Below, in pieces: positions 1-5,446 of a DNA stretch of 5,538 bases; within the stretch, counting starts at the first letter, position 1, and each line of letters begins with the position of its first letter. Made by a program: the position numbers and the translations under genes. Below the pieces are notes generated by a model. The model did not search any database. It had not been told where the DNA came from and was given only the letters and a program-made list of their open reading frames with translations. Source of the DNA: Bacillota bacterium (GTDB lineage Bacteria; Bacillota; Desulfotomaculia; Desulfotomaculales; JAJYZD01); NCBI GenBank assembly GCA_021800315.1, contig JAJYZD010000241.1:1-5538 (forward strand), written 5' to 3'.

Positions 1-437
1 CCGTCCAGAAACCGGTAATGCACGGGCACAACGCGATCCAGAATGTCACGACCGCCCGGCGTGATGGTAACCAGGCATACCCGCCGGTCCCGGGTGGGCT
101 TTTGCCGCTCGACCAGGTTCCGGGCGGCCAGCCGGTCGACCAGGCCGGTGACGTTGGCCCGGGAGACGATCAGGCACCGGCTGAGTTCGGTCTGGGTCAT
201 TCCCTCCGGCCGGGCGGCCAGAAGGGTCAGCATGTTGAAGGCGCTCTCCGAGACACCGAAAGGAGCCAGGTTGTGCGAGACGGCGCTCATGAGCATGCTG
301 CCGGTCCGGAGGATGCTGATTACGGCCATTTCCCCCGGCGGATCGGTCGCGGCCAGGCCGGGATACCGCGCTGCCATCGATTCGAGGTGGGCGCGGTAGG
401 GGGTGAGCAGGGCGTCCTCCGGCCAGTCACCGCTCAC
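1..437 (-). CDS. MarR-family winged-helix transcriptional regulator, 3' end cut by window edge
   Basis: Reading the minus strand from GTG at 437 gives 145 codons without a stop before the left edge, so the gene is partial only because of the window. The visible protein has the MarR layout: an N-terminal helical dimerisation part (about residues 1-75), then a winged helix-turn-helix with TQTELSRCLIVSRANVTGLV at about 81-100 and the family's wing signature TRDRRVCLVTITPGG at about 115-129 (the D-R-R then V-x-x-T-x-x-G pattern). MarR proteins are usually 140-170 residues, so roughly the last 10-30 residues of the dimerisation helix are missing. The start is set by a strong GGAGGTG site (451-445) 7 nt upstream of the GTG. 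Members are dimeric repressors or activators that often respond to phenolic ligands or oxidants and commonly repress their own gene. The ligand and targets cannot be read here. A dyad over its promoter supports autoregulation. Family call is firm, role unknown. Confidence 0.9.
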   Translation of the reverse strand, partial: MSGDWPEDALLTPYRAHLESMAARYPGLAATDPPGEMAVISILRTGSMLMSAVSHNLAPFGVSESAFNMLTLLAARPEGMTQTELSRCLIVSRANVTGLVDRLAARNLVERQKPTRDRRVCLVTITPGGRDILDRVVPVHYRFLD

Positions 438-451
438 AGATTTTCACCTCC

Positions 452-473
452 AACATTAAACTGGTTAAATGTT
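452..473. promoter_or_regulatory. Probable MarR operator (22-bp imperfect dyad)
   Basis: The 22 bases form a dyad AACATT-n-AAC-nn-GTT-n-AATGTT in which 18 of 22 positions are symmetric. It lies directly upstream of the marR ribosome binding site (445-451) and its outer bases overlap the marR -10 (469-474), so a bound dimer would block transcription start. Size and symmetry fit operators of MarR-family dimers. Assignment to this particular regulator is inferred from proximity. Confidence 0.7.
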
Positions 474-497
474 AAGGTCTTTACATAGGATTGTCAA
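469..497 (-). promoter_or_regulatory. Sigma-A type promoter of the marR gene
   Basis: On the minus strand, a perfect -35 TTGACA (497-492) is followed after exactly 17 nt by TAACAT (474-469), which matches 4 of 6 bases of the -10 consensus. Transcription would start around 462-463, inside the dyad at 452-473, leaving a short leader of about 25 nt before the GTG start at 437. The -35 also lies within a small palindrome, GATTG-t-CAATC (489-499), which may be incidental or a second protein site. Confidence 0.7.
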
Positions 498-510
498 TCA
501 TTTTTGTAAA

Positions 511-725
511 GTTGGCGCACCGTCTTGCCTGACTCCGGACCAGTGTGGTAATTTAGAGGTGGGCCGATTTTCCAAGGCTCTTTCCGGAACACGTCGTAAG
601 GGACCCCGGTCGGGGCGGTGCGGGAAAACGGCCGGCCGTGTCATAAGAAGCCAGAATGAGAGAAGATCAGGTTTGCGGGCCAAAGCGGTGTTTTCGGTTC
701 GATGGTTGGTTAAAATAGGCGTAAA
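511..725. other. Intergenic stretch with no convincing gene
   Basis: This is the middle of the marR-dnaJ intergenic region. Short open frames exist on both strands, but they lack credible ribosome binding sites and their translations resemble no family I recognise. Two things can be seen. One is a weak plus-strand promoter-like pair, TTGCCT (525-530), 18 nt, TAATTT (549-554) with a TG extension. The other is a perfect 12-bp palindrome ACGGCCGGCCGT (628-639). A short non-coding transcript or long leader for the chaperone operon is possible but unsupported. Confidence 0.4.
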
Positions 726-731
726 GACGAT

Positions 732-760
732 TTGCCCGCCGGTGGCCGCGCCGTGATAAT
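732..760 (+). promoter_or_regulatory. Probable promoter of the dnaJ-like / cbpM / clpB operon
   Basis: TTGCCC (732-737, 4 of 6 to the -35 consensus) is followed after 17 nt by GATAAT (755-760, 5 of 6). An alternative reading is an extended -10, TGa-TAATAT (754-762). This is the only AT-rich, promoter-like patch close to the first chaperone gene. Transcription would start at about 767-769, within the CtsR-like repeat, giving a leader of about 55 nt. I saw no CIRCE element (TTAGCACTC / GAGTGCTAA) here, so HrcA control is not indicated. Confidence 0.55.
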
Positions 761-762
761 AT

Positions 763-785
763 AGTTAAAGTCAGTCAAAGTCAAA
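763..785 (+). promoter_or_regulatory. CtsR-like operator (heptad direct repeat)
   Basis: Heptads AGTTAAA (763-769) and AGTCAAA (773-779) are separated by 3 nt, the 10-bp period of the known CtsR operator RGTCAAA-NAN-RGTCAAA. The 17-mer matches 13 of 15 defined positions; the differences are T for C at position 4 and T for A in the spacer. A third exact AGTCAAA follows at 779-785, sharing one base with the second. CtsR is the class III heat-shock repressor of clp genes in low-GC Gram-positives, and several of them place clpB under it. The site overlaps the predicted transcription start of an operon ending in clpB, as a repressor site should. No ctsR gene is in the window. Confidence 0.6.
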
Positions 786-823
786 CAACGGCTGACGTGG
801 TTTGAAAGGTGACGAATGAGCAG

Positions 824-1849
824 ATGAGCGTGCCTTTTCAGGACTATTACGAAATACTCGGCGTGGCCAGGAACGCGGACGCCAAGGAGATCAAGACCCG
901 GTACCGCAAGCTGGCCCGTCAGTGCCACCCCGACCTGCAAAGCGGGGACCGGAAAAAGGAAGCCGAGGAGAAGTTCAAGCGCGTCAATGAGGCCTACGAG
1001 GTCCTGTCGGACCCGGAAAAGAGGGCCAAGTACGACCGGCTGGGAGCCAACTGGCAGATGGGTCAGGACTTCGAACCGCCTCCGGACATGGGGAACGCGC
1101 GCTTTTACCGGGGCGGGGAGGGCATGGAGGGCGGGTTTTCCGATTTCTTCGAGACCCTGTTCGGCGGCGGAGGCTTCCCCACGGGGGGATTCGCCGGCCG
1201 CACCCGGTTCGGAGGCGGCCGGGCCCGCGGACCGGTAAAGGGGGAGGACCGCGAGACGGAAATCGCCCTGACCATGGAAGAGGCCTACCGCGGCGGCGAG
1301 AAAACGGTCCAACTGGCGGCCGGAGCGATCTGCTCCGGCTGCGGGGGCACCGGACAGGCCGGGGAGGGTTTCTGCCCGGCCTGCGGCGGTACCGGGGTAA
1401 ACCGTACCCAGACCACGTTGTCCATCAAGATACCGCCCGGCGTGAAGGACGGCAGCCGCATCCGCCTGCGGGGGCAGGGTGGTGAAGGCATGGCCGGCGG
1501 CAAACGGGGCGATCTGTACCTGACGGTGCGCCTGGCTCCCCACTCCGCCTTCGTATTGAACGGCGCCGATATGGAAACCGAGGTGGTGCTGCGACCGGAA
1601 CAGGCCGCCCTGGGGGACCGCGTGGCGGTTCCGACCCTGGACGGCCCCGTATGGATGAAGGTTCCTTCCGGCGTGCGCGCCGGAACCCGGCTGCGCCTGA
1701 AGGGGAAGGGCTGGCCGGACGGTCCGGGGCGCGGGGACGAATACGTAAAAGTGGTGATCGACCTACCCGCGTCCCTAAGTGAGACCGAGCTGAACCTGTA
1801 CCGCCAACTGGCCGCGCTTAGGCCGTCATCCGGGGGTGAAACCAGATGA
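824..1849 (+). CDS. DnaJ/CbpA-type J-domain co-chaperone with a single zinc site
   Basis: This 341-residue cytoplasmic co-chaperone would bind unfolded clients and stimulate DnaK ATPase. The J-domain occupies about residues 6-73, opening with DYYEILGV and carrying the essential HPD at 35-37. A Gly/Phe-rich linker (about 95-140; GGFSDFFETLFGGGGF) follows, then the DnaJ C-terminal beta domains (about 143-330). Inserted in the first beta domain are two CxxCxGxG motifs, C170/C173 and C184/C187, only six residues apart. Classical DnaJ (about 375 aa) has four such motifs and two zinc ions, and CbpA (about 306 aa) has none, so this protein is intermediate, with room for one zinc. The start chosen is ATG 824, since family members begin a few residues before DYYE; its AAGGTG site (806-811) is 12 nt upstream, rather far. 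An in-frame GTG at 809 would add five residues but overlaps that site. The gene leads an operon with cbpM and clpB. It could be named cbpA or a dnaJ paralogue. Confidence 0.92.
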   Translation: MSVPFQDYYEILGVARNADAKEIKTRYRKLARQCHPDLQSGDRKKEAEEKFKRVNEAYEVLSDPEKRAKYDRLGANWQMGQDFEPPPDMGNARFYRGGEGMEGGFSDFFETLFGGGGFPTGGFAGRTRFGGGRARGPVKGEDRETEIALTMEEAYRGGEKTVQLAAGAICSGCGGTGQAGEGFCPACGGTGVNRTQTTLSIKIPPGVKDGSRIRLRGQGGEGMAGGKRGDLYLTVRLAPHSAFVLNGADMETEVVLRPEQAALGDRVAVPTLDGPVWMKVPSGVRAGTRLRLKGKGWPDGPGRGDEYVKVVIDLPASLSETELNLYRQLAALRPSSGGETR

Positions 1850-2145
1850 AGTTCCAGATCAAGTTTTGCCAGCGGATCTTTTCTCCGGCGGAAGAAATCT
1901 GGCTGCCCGTGGACAGGGAAAGGGTCTCTTCCTTAATGTTGCAAAAGCTGGTGCAAATGGGCTGCGTGGATGTCCGGGAGGGTGCCGTCCGGGCGGAGCA
2001 CCTGCGCGACGTGCTGCGCATGACCCGCCTGCGCCGGCATCTGGGGATCAACCTGGCCGGGGCCGCCGTTATCGTGGAAATGCTGGGCCGGATCGAGGAA
2101 CTGGAGCGGGAAAACGAGAACTTGCGCCGCCGGCTCGGCTTTTAG
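1846..2145 (+). CDS. cbpM: CbpM-like chaperone modulator (MerR-like HTH)
   Basis: This 99-residue protein has the shape of CbpM, the small MerR-like partner that binds the J-domain of CbpA-type proteins and in E. coli inhibits its action on DnaK. An N-terminal helical region contains VSSLMLQKLVQMGCVDV (about 27-43), corresponding to the helix-turn-helix part. It is followed by the family's best conserved stretch, RLRRHLGINLAGAAVIVEML (about 64-83), and a charged C-terminal helix, IEELERENENLRRRLGF, very like the E. coli CbpM end (KQEN..LRQRL), likely coiled-coil. The start ATG overlaps the TGA of the J-protein gene (ATGA, 1846-1849), indicating translational coupling. GGGGGTG (1832-1838) is its ribosome binding site with 7-nt spacing. 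Pairing with the J-protein gene is the strongest functional evidence. Whether it inhibits or activates its J-protein here is not visible, and DNA binding is not implied. Confidence 0.82.
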   Translation: MKFQIKFCQRIFSPAEEIWLPVDRERVSSLMLQKLVQMGCVDVREGAVRAEHLRDVLRMTRLRRHLGINLAGAAVIVEMLGRIEELERENENLRRRLGF

Positions 2146-2184
2146 CCGCTTTTTCAAGATCTGATTTTCTGTGAGGGATGAAAG

Positions 2185-4797
2185 ATGGACATCAACCACT
2201 ATACCCAAAAAGCCAGGGAAGCCCTGAGCGGGGCCCAGACGATCGCGGCCGAAAGACACCACCAGGAGATCGGCGCGCGTCACCTCCTGGCGGCCATCCT
2301 GCGGCAGGAGAAGGGCATGGGGGCGCGTTTTCTGGAGAGCGCCGGCGTGGATCCCCGGGCCCTGGGCGCCGGCCTGGAAGAACTGTTGCGCCGCATTCCC
2401 GCGGTGACCGGCGCCGGCGCCGAGGGCAGCCTGCGCATGAACTCTTCCCTGGCCCGGGTGCTGGGCAAAGCCGAAAAGGAAGCCCGGCTCATGAAAGACG
2501 AGTTCGTGAGCGTCGAGCACGAGATCCTGGGTATGATCGAGGAAGGAGAGGACGACTTAAAGGCCCTCTTCGGCCGGCTGGGCCTGTCCCGGGAGTCCTT
2601 CCTGGCCGCCCTGCGCGTCGCGAGGGGCAGCCAGCGGGTCACCGGCGAAAACCCGGAGGAAACCTATGAAGCCCTGGCCAAATACGGGCGGGACCTCACC
2701 GCTCTGGCCAGAGAAGGCAAACTGGACCCGGTGGTGGGCCGGGACGAGGAAATAAGGAGGGTGATCGAGATCCTGTCCCGCCGGACCAAGAACAACCCCG
2801 TCCTCATCGGCGAGCCGGGGGTGGGCAAGACGGCCATCGTCGAGGGGCTGGCCCGGCGCATCGTGGCCGGGGACGTTCCCGAAGGGTTGAAGGACAAGGG
2901 GATCATCGCCCTGGACATGGGGGCCCTGGTAGCCGGCGCCAAGTACCGGGGCGAGTTCGAGGAACGCCTGAAGGCGGTCCTCAAGGAGGTACAGGCCTCG
3001 GCCGGCAAGGTGATCCTGTTCATCGACGAACTGCATACCGTGGTGGGCGCCGGCGCGGCGGAAGGGGCCATGGACGCCTCGAACCTCCTGAAACCCATGC
3101 TGGCGAGGGGCGAACTGCACGCCATCGGTGCCACCACCCTGGACGAGTACCGTAAGCACATCGAAAAAGACGCCGCGTTGGAGCGGCGCTTCCAGCCCGT
3201 CATGGTCAACCCCCCGTCGGTGGAGGACACCGTGTCTATTCTGCGGGGACTGAAGGAGCGCTACGAGGTGCACCACGGGGTGCGCATCCAGGACCGGGCC
3301 CTGGTGGCCGCCGCCACCCTTTCCGACCGCTACATCGCCGACCGCTTCCTGCCGGATAAGGCCATCGACCTGATGGACGAGGCGGCGGCCAGGTTGCGGA
3401 CCGAGATCGACAGCATGCCCACCGCCCTGGACGACATAACCCGGCGGATCATGCAGTTGGAGATCGAGGAAGCGGCCCTCAAGAAAGAGAAGGACCAGGC
3501 CTCCCGGGAGAGGCTGGAGAAAATCCGCTCCGCCCTGGATTCCTTGCGCTCCGACGCCGGATCCATGAAAACGCAGTGGCAGGTGGAAAAGCAGGCTATC
3601 GGCCGCCTGCGGGAACTCAAGAAGGAGATCGAGGAAACCAAGGGAGAGATGGAGCGGGCCGAGCGGGCCTATGACTTAAACCGCCTGGCCGAGTTGAAAT
3701 ACGGGCGCTTGAACGACCTGGAGCGGCGCTTGAAGACGGAGGAGGAAGCCTTGGGCCAAAAACAGGGCGGCCGGCTGCTCAAGGAGGAAGTGGACGAAGA
3801 GGACATCGCCCGCGTGGTGAGCCGCTGGACCGGGATACCGGTTGCCAAGCTGATCGAGGGGGAAAAGGAAAAGCTGGTCCATTTGGACGAGGTTTTGCAC
3901 CAGCGGGTCGTGGGGCAGGACGAGGCCGTGACCGCGGTAGCCGACGCCGTGCTGAGGGCCAGGGCCGGAATCAAGGATCCCCATCGTCCCATCGGCAGCT
4001 TCATCTTTCTGGGACCCACCGGGGTGGGCAAGACCGAACTGGCCCGGGCCCTGGCCGCGGCCCTCTTCGACGACGAGCGGAACATGATCCGCATCGACAT
4101 GTCGGAATACATGGAGAAGCATACGGTGGCACGCCTCATCGGGGCGCCGCCCGGCTATGTCGGGTACGACGAGGGCGGCCAGCTGACCGAGGCGGCGCGG
4201 CGCAAACCATACAGCGTGATCCTGCTGGACGAAATTGAAAAGGCGCACCACGACGTGTTCAACGTGCTGCTGCAGCTCCTGGACGACGGCCGCCTGACCG
4301 ACGGACACGGACGTACGGTGAGCTTCCGCCACACCGTGGTCATCATGACCTCCAACATCGGCAGCCACGAAATCCTGGCCTTCCAGGAACGGGGCGGCGA
4401 CCATGAAAAAATGCGGGAAGCCGTGCTCAACCTCCTGCGCTCGCACTTCCGGCCGGAGTTTTTGAACCGGGTGGACGAAACGGTGGTTTTCCACGCCCTG
4501 ACGGCGGGACAGATGAAAGACATCGCCAGGTTGCTCATGGCCCGGCTGGCCCTGCACACCCGGACCATGACCGCCGTCGGCTTCGACTGGACGGAGGATG
4601 CCCTGGCCTACCTGGCCCACAAGGGCTACGAGCCCGCTTTCGGGGCCCGGCCGTTGAAACGGTTGATCCAGCAGGAGGTGGAGACCCCGCTCTCCCGCCT
4701 CCTGATCAAGGGTGAGGTGGCCCCTGGCGATACGGTCACGGTCCGGGCGGAAGACGGCCGGATCGCCTTTGACGCCGTGAGGGGGGCGACGGCCTGA
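2185..4797 (+). CDS. clpB: ATP-dependent protein disaggregase ClpB
   Basis: ClpB is a hexameric Hsp100 that threads aggregated proteins through its central pore, working with DnaK and J-proteins. At 870 residues it is full length (E. coli 857). The order is: Clp N-domain (about 1-145). AAA-1 has Walker A GEPGVGKT (209-216), pore-loop tyrosine Y254 in GAKYRGEFE, Walker B ending D281-E282, and arginine fingers R334/R335. The coiled-coil middle domain (about 411-530) separates ClpB from ClpA and is how DnaK engages. AAA-2 has Walker A GPTGVGKT (610-617), pore loop GYVGY (657-661), Walker B D682-E683 and sensor-2 GAR (R822). All catalytic residues are present, and no ClpP-docking IGF/L loop was noticed, fitting a disaggregase and not a protease subunit. 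GAGGG (2173-2177) lies 7 nt before the ATG. It begins 39 nt after cbpM with no terminator between, so it is co-transcribed. I see no internal start like the one that makes the shorter E. coli ClpB form. Confidence 0.98.
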   Translation: MDINHYTQKAREALSGAQTIAAERHHQEIGARHLLAAILRQEKGMGARFLESAGVDPRALGAGLEELLRRIPAVTGAGAEGSLRMNSSLARVLGKAEKEARLMKDEFVSVEHEILGMIEEGEDDLKALFGRLGLSRESFLAALRVARGSQRVTGENPEETYEALAKYGRDLTALAREGKLDPVVGRDEEIRRVIEILSRRTKNNPVLIGEPGVGKTAIVEGLARRIVAGDVPEGLKDKGIIALDMGALVAGAKYRGEFEERLKAVLKEVQASAGKVILFIDELHTVVGAGAAEGAMDASNLLKPMLARGELHAIGATTLDEYRKHIEKDAALERRFQPVMVNPPSVEDTVSILRGLKERYEVHHGVRIQDRALVAAATLSDRYIADRFLPDKAIDLMDEAAARLRTEIDSMPTALDDITRRIMQLEIEEAALKKEKDQASRERLEKIRSALDSLRSDAGSMKTQWQVEKQAIGRLRELKKEIEETKGEMERAERAYDLNRLAELKYGRLNDLERRLKTEEEALGQKQGGRLLKEEVDEEDIARVVSRWTGIPVAKLIEGEKEKLVHLDEVLHQRVVGQDEAVTAVADAVLRARAGIKDPHRPIGSFIFLGPTGVGKTELARALAAALFDDERNMIRIDMSEYMEKHTVARLIGAPPGYVGYDEGGQLTEAARRKPYSVILLDEIEKAHHDVFNVLLQLLDDGRLTDGHGRTVSFRHTVVIMTSNIGSHEILAFQERGGDHEKMREAVLNLLRSHFRPEFLNRVDETVVFHALTAGQMKDIARLLMARLALHTRTMTAVGFDWTEDALAYLAHKGYEPAFGARPLKRLIQQEVETPLSRLLIKGEVAPGDTVTVRAEDGRIAFDAVRGATA

Positions 4798-4842
4798 GAC
4801 AGGCGGGTTAAGAAAAATTTACCTTCCGAAGGCAGGAAAGTA

Positions 4843-4889
4843 TACCGATTGAGTAGAATAATGGGCGGAGAATCGGTAAATTATTCAAC
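4843..4889 (+). promoter_or_regulatory. Interleaved inverted repeats in the dfx leader
   Basis: Two inverted repeats are interlaced just before the dfx ribosome binding site: TACCGATT (4843-4850) with AATCGGTA (4871-4878), 8 of 8, and GTAGAATAAT (4853-4862) with ATTATTCAAC (4880-4889), 9 of 10. A further arm, AATTTACC (4816-4823), is complementary to GGTAAATT (4875-4882). The pairs cannot all form in one simple fold, so they are either alternative RNA hairpins next to the AAGGAG site or DNA operator half-sites. A weak promoter-like pair lies at the left, TTTACC (4818-4823), 17 nt, TATACC (4841-4846). No known riboswitch class was recognised, and no T-rich clpB terminator is visible in this gap. 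Confidence 0.45.
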
Positions 4890-4904
4890 GAAGGAGTGCT
4901 GCAC

Positions 4905-5279
4905 ATGACGGAAGTGTCGCAGATCTACCGGTGCCACGTGTGCGGGAACATGGCGGAGATGGTGCACCCCGGGGCGGGCGGCATGGTGTGCTGCGGGGAA
5001 ACGATGGAACTCCTGACGGAAAAAAGTGCCGATACCGGGTTGGAAAAACACGTGCCGGTGATCGAGAACGACGGCTCGACCATTACCGTCAAGGTCGGCG
5101 GTACCCCCCATCCCATGGAGGAGAAGCACTACATCTACCTCATCGAACTCTTGGCCGACGGGAACGTGTACCGCCGGTTCCTCAATCCGGGCGAAGAGCC
5201 CAAGGCCGTTTTCTGCCTGCGGGCCGACAAGGTGACGGCGCGGGAATGGTGCACTATTCACGGGCTGTGGAAATCCTAG
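4905..5279 (+). CDS. dfx: Desulfoferrodoxin (2Fe superoxide reductase)
   Basis: This 124-residue cytoplasmic protein reduces superoxide to hydrogen peroxide without producing oxygen, the usual defence of anaerobes. It normally takes electrons from rubredoxin or a similar donor. The N-terminal desulforedoxin domain carries the four cysteines of centre I, C10-x-x-C13 and C29-C30. The C-terminal neelaredoxin domain carries the catalytic centre II ligands H49, H69, H75, C116 and H119, plus the active-site E47 and K48 (EKHVP), and these numbers coincide exactly with the characterised 2Fe enzymes. Nothing is missing, so it should be active. ATG 4905 is the start because AAGGAG (4891-4896) is 8 nt upstream; a GTG at 4896 overlaps that site and would add three residues. 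The gene is 107 nt after clpB, with its own structured leader and a hairpin after it, so it may be a separate transcript. Its neighbour does not supply the electron donor. Confidence 0.97.
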   Translation: MTEVSQIYRCHVCGNMAEMVHPGAGGMVCCGETMELLTEKSADTGLEKHVPVIENDGSTITVKVGGTPHPMEEKHYIYLIELLADGNVYRRFLNPGEEPKAVFCLRADKVTAREWCTIHGLWKS

Positions 5280-5305
5280 GGATTTCTAAAGCCAAGGCAT
5301 GGTAT

Positions 5306-5340
5306 GGGCCGCGGCGGGGAAGCTTCCGCGGCCCCTTCTC
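5306..5340 (+). terminator. GC-rich hairpin after dfx, possible terminator
   Basis: A perfect 9-bp stem GGGCCGCGG (5306-5314) / CCGCGGCCC (5326-5334) encloses an 11-nt loop, 27 nt after the dfx stop. It is followed by CTTCTC and not by a true T-run, so intrinsic termination would be weak. The position between dfx and a new promoter is what favours the terminator reading. Confidence 0.5.
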
Positions 5341-5357
5341 GCCCGGTTCTCGCCCGG
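5336..5357. repeat. Tandem 11-bp direct repeat (2 copies)
   Basis: TTCTCGCCCGG occurs twice, back to back (5336-5346 and 5347-5357). Nearby, GGCCCCTTCT at 5330-5339 recurs at 5369-5378. These are non-coding and look like small local duplications after the dfx hairpin; no function is evident. Confidence 0.75.
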
Positions 5358-5377
5358 GGTGATGCCTGGGCCCCTTC

Positions 5378-5406
5378 TGGACATATTACCTTTAATGTAA
5401 TATAAT
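5378..5406 (+). promoter_or_regulatory. Strong sigma-A type promoter of the edge ATPase gene
   Basis: TGGACA (5378-5383, 5 of 6 to the -35 consensus) is followed after exactly 17 nt by a perfect -10 TATAAT (5401-5406). It lies in an AT-rich island within GC-rich surroundings. Transcription would begin near 5412-5414, leaving a leader of about 35 nt to the TTG start at 5447. It is the best promoter on this strand and is fully overlapped by the double dyad at 5383-5426. Confidence 0.8.
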
Positions 5407-5426
5407 ATTACCAATAGGGTAATATT
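5383..5426. promoter_or_regulatory. Double operator: two tandem 22-bp dyad units
   Basis: The dyad ATATTAC-N7-GTAATAT occurs at 5383-5403 and again at 5405-5425, exactly 22 bp apart; the two 22-bp units agree at 17 of 22 positions. The second copy extends to AATATTACC-N5-GGTAATATT (5404-5412 / 5418-5426). The first unit fills the -35 to -10 spacer and the second covers the -10 end and transcription start. Two helical turns of spacing would put two dimers on the same DNA face, so strong, possibly cooperative repression is likely. The regulator is not identifiable. Confidence 0.75.
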
Positions 5427-5446
5427 TGTCGCGGGGGTGTTTCCCG

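Noticed and set aside
18..488. Plus-strand open frame over the marR gene
   Set aside because: The minus strand encodes a convincing MarR winged helix with a strong ribosome binding site and promoter; the plus frame is its shadow.
469..756. Plus-strand 95-codon open frame in the intergenic region
   Set aside because: Its start lies within the marR operator, it has no Shine-Dalgarno site, and the composition (many Arg, Gly, Ser) looks like non-coding GC-rich sequence.
816..827. Three-codon open frame ATG AGC AGA TGA overlapping the J-protein start, possible leader peptide
   Set aside because: It overlaps the ATG at 824 in an ATGA and shares its ribosome binding site, which is suggestive, but so short a frame is easily due to chance.
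710..1543. Long minus-strand open frame (277 codons) across the J-protein gene
   Set aside because: It is an antisense shadow of a clear J-domain coding sequence in GC-rich DNA; its translation is low-complexity and matches no family.
3676..4620. Long minus-strand open frame (314 codons) across clpB
   Set aside because: The plus strand encodes intact ClpB AAA-2 with all motifs; the antisense frame lacks a ribosome binding site and any recognisable domain.
4821..4840. Small hairpin ACCTTCC / GGAAAGT after clpB as a terminator
   Set aside because: The stem is short with a mismatch and no T-run follows, so it does not look like an intrinsic terminator.
4931..5362. Plus-strand open frame overlapping dfx in another frame
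   Set aside because: Desulfoferrodoxin with every metal ligand in place occupies the other frame; this one has no family features.
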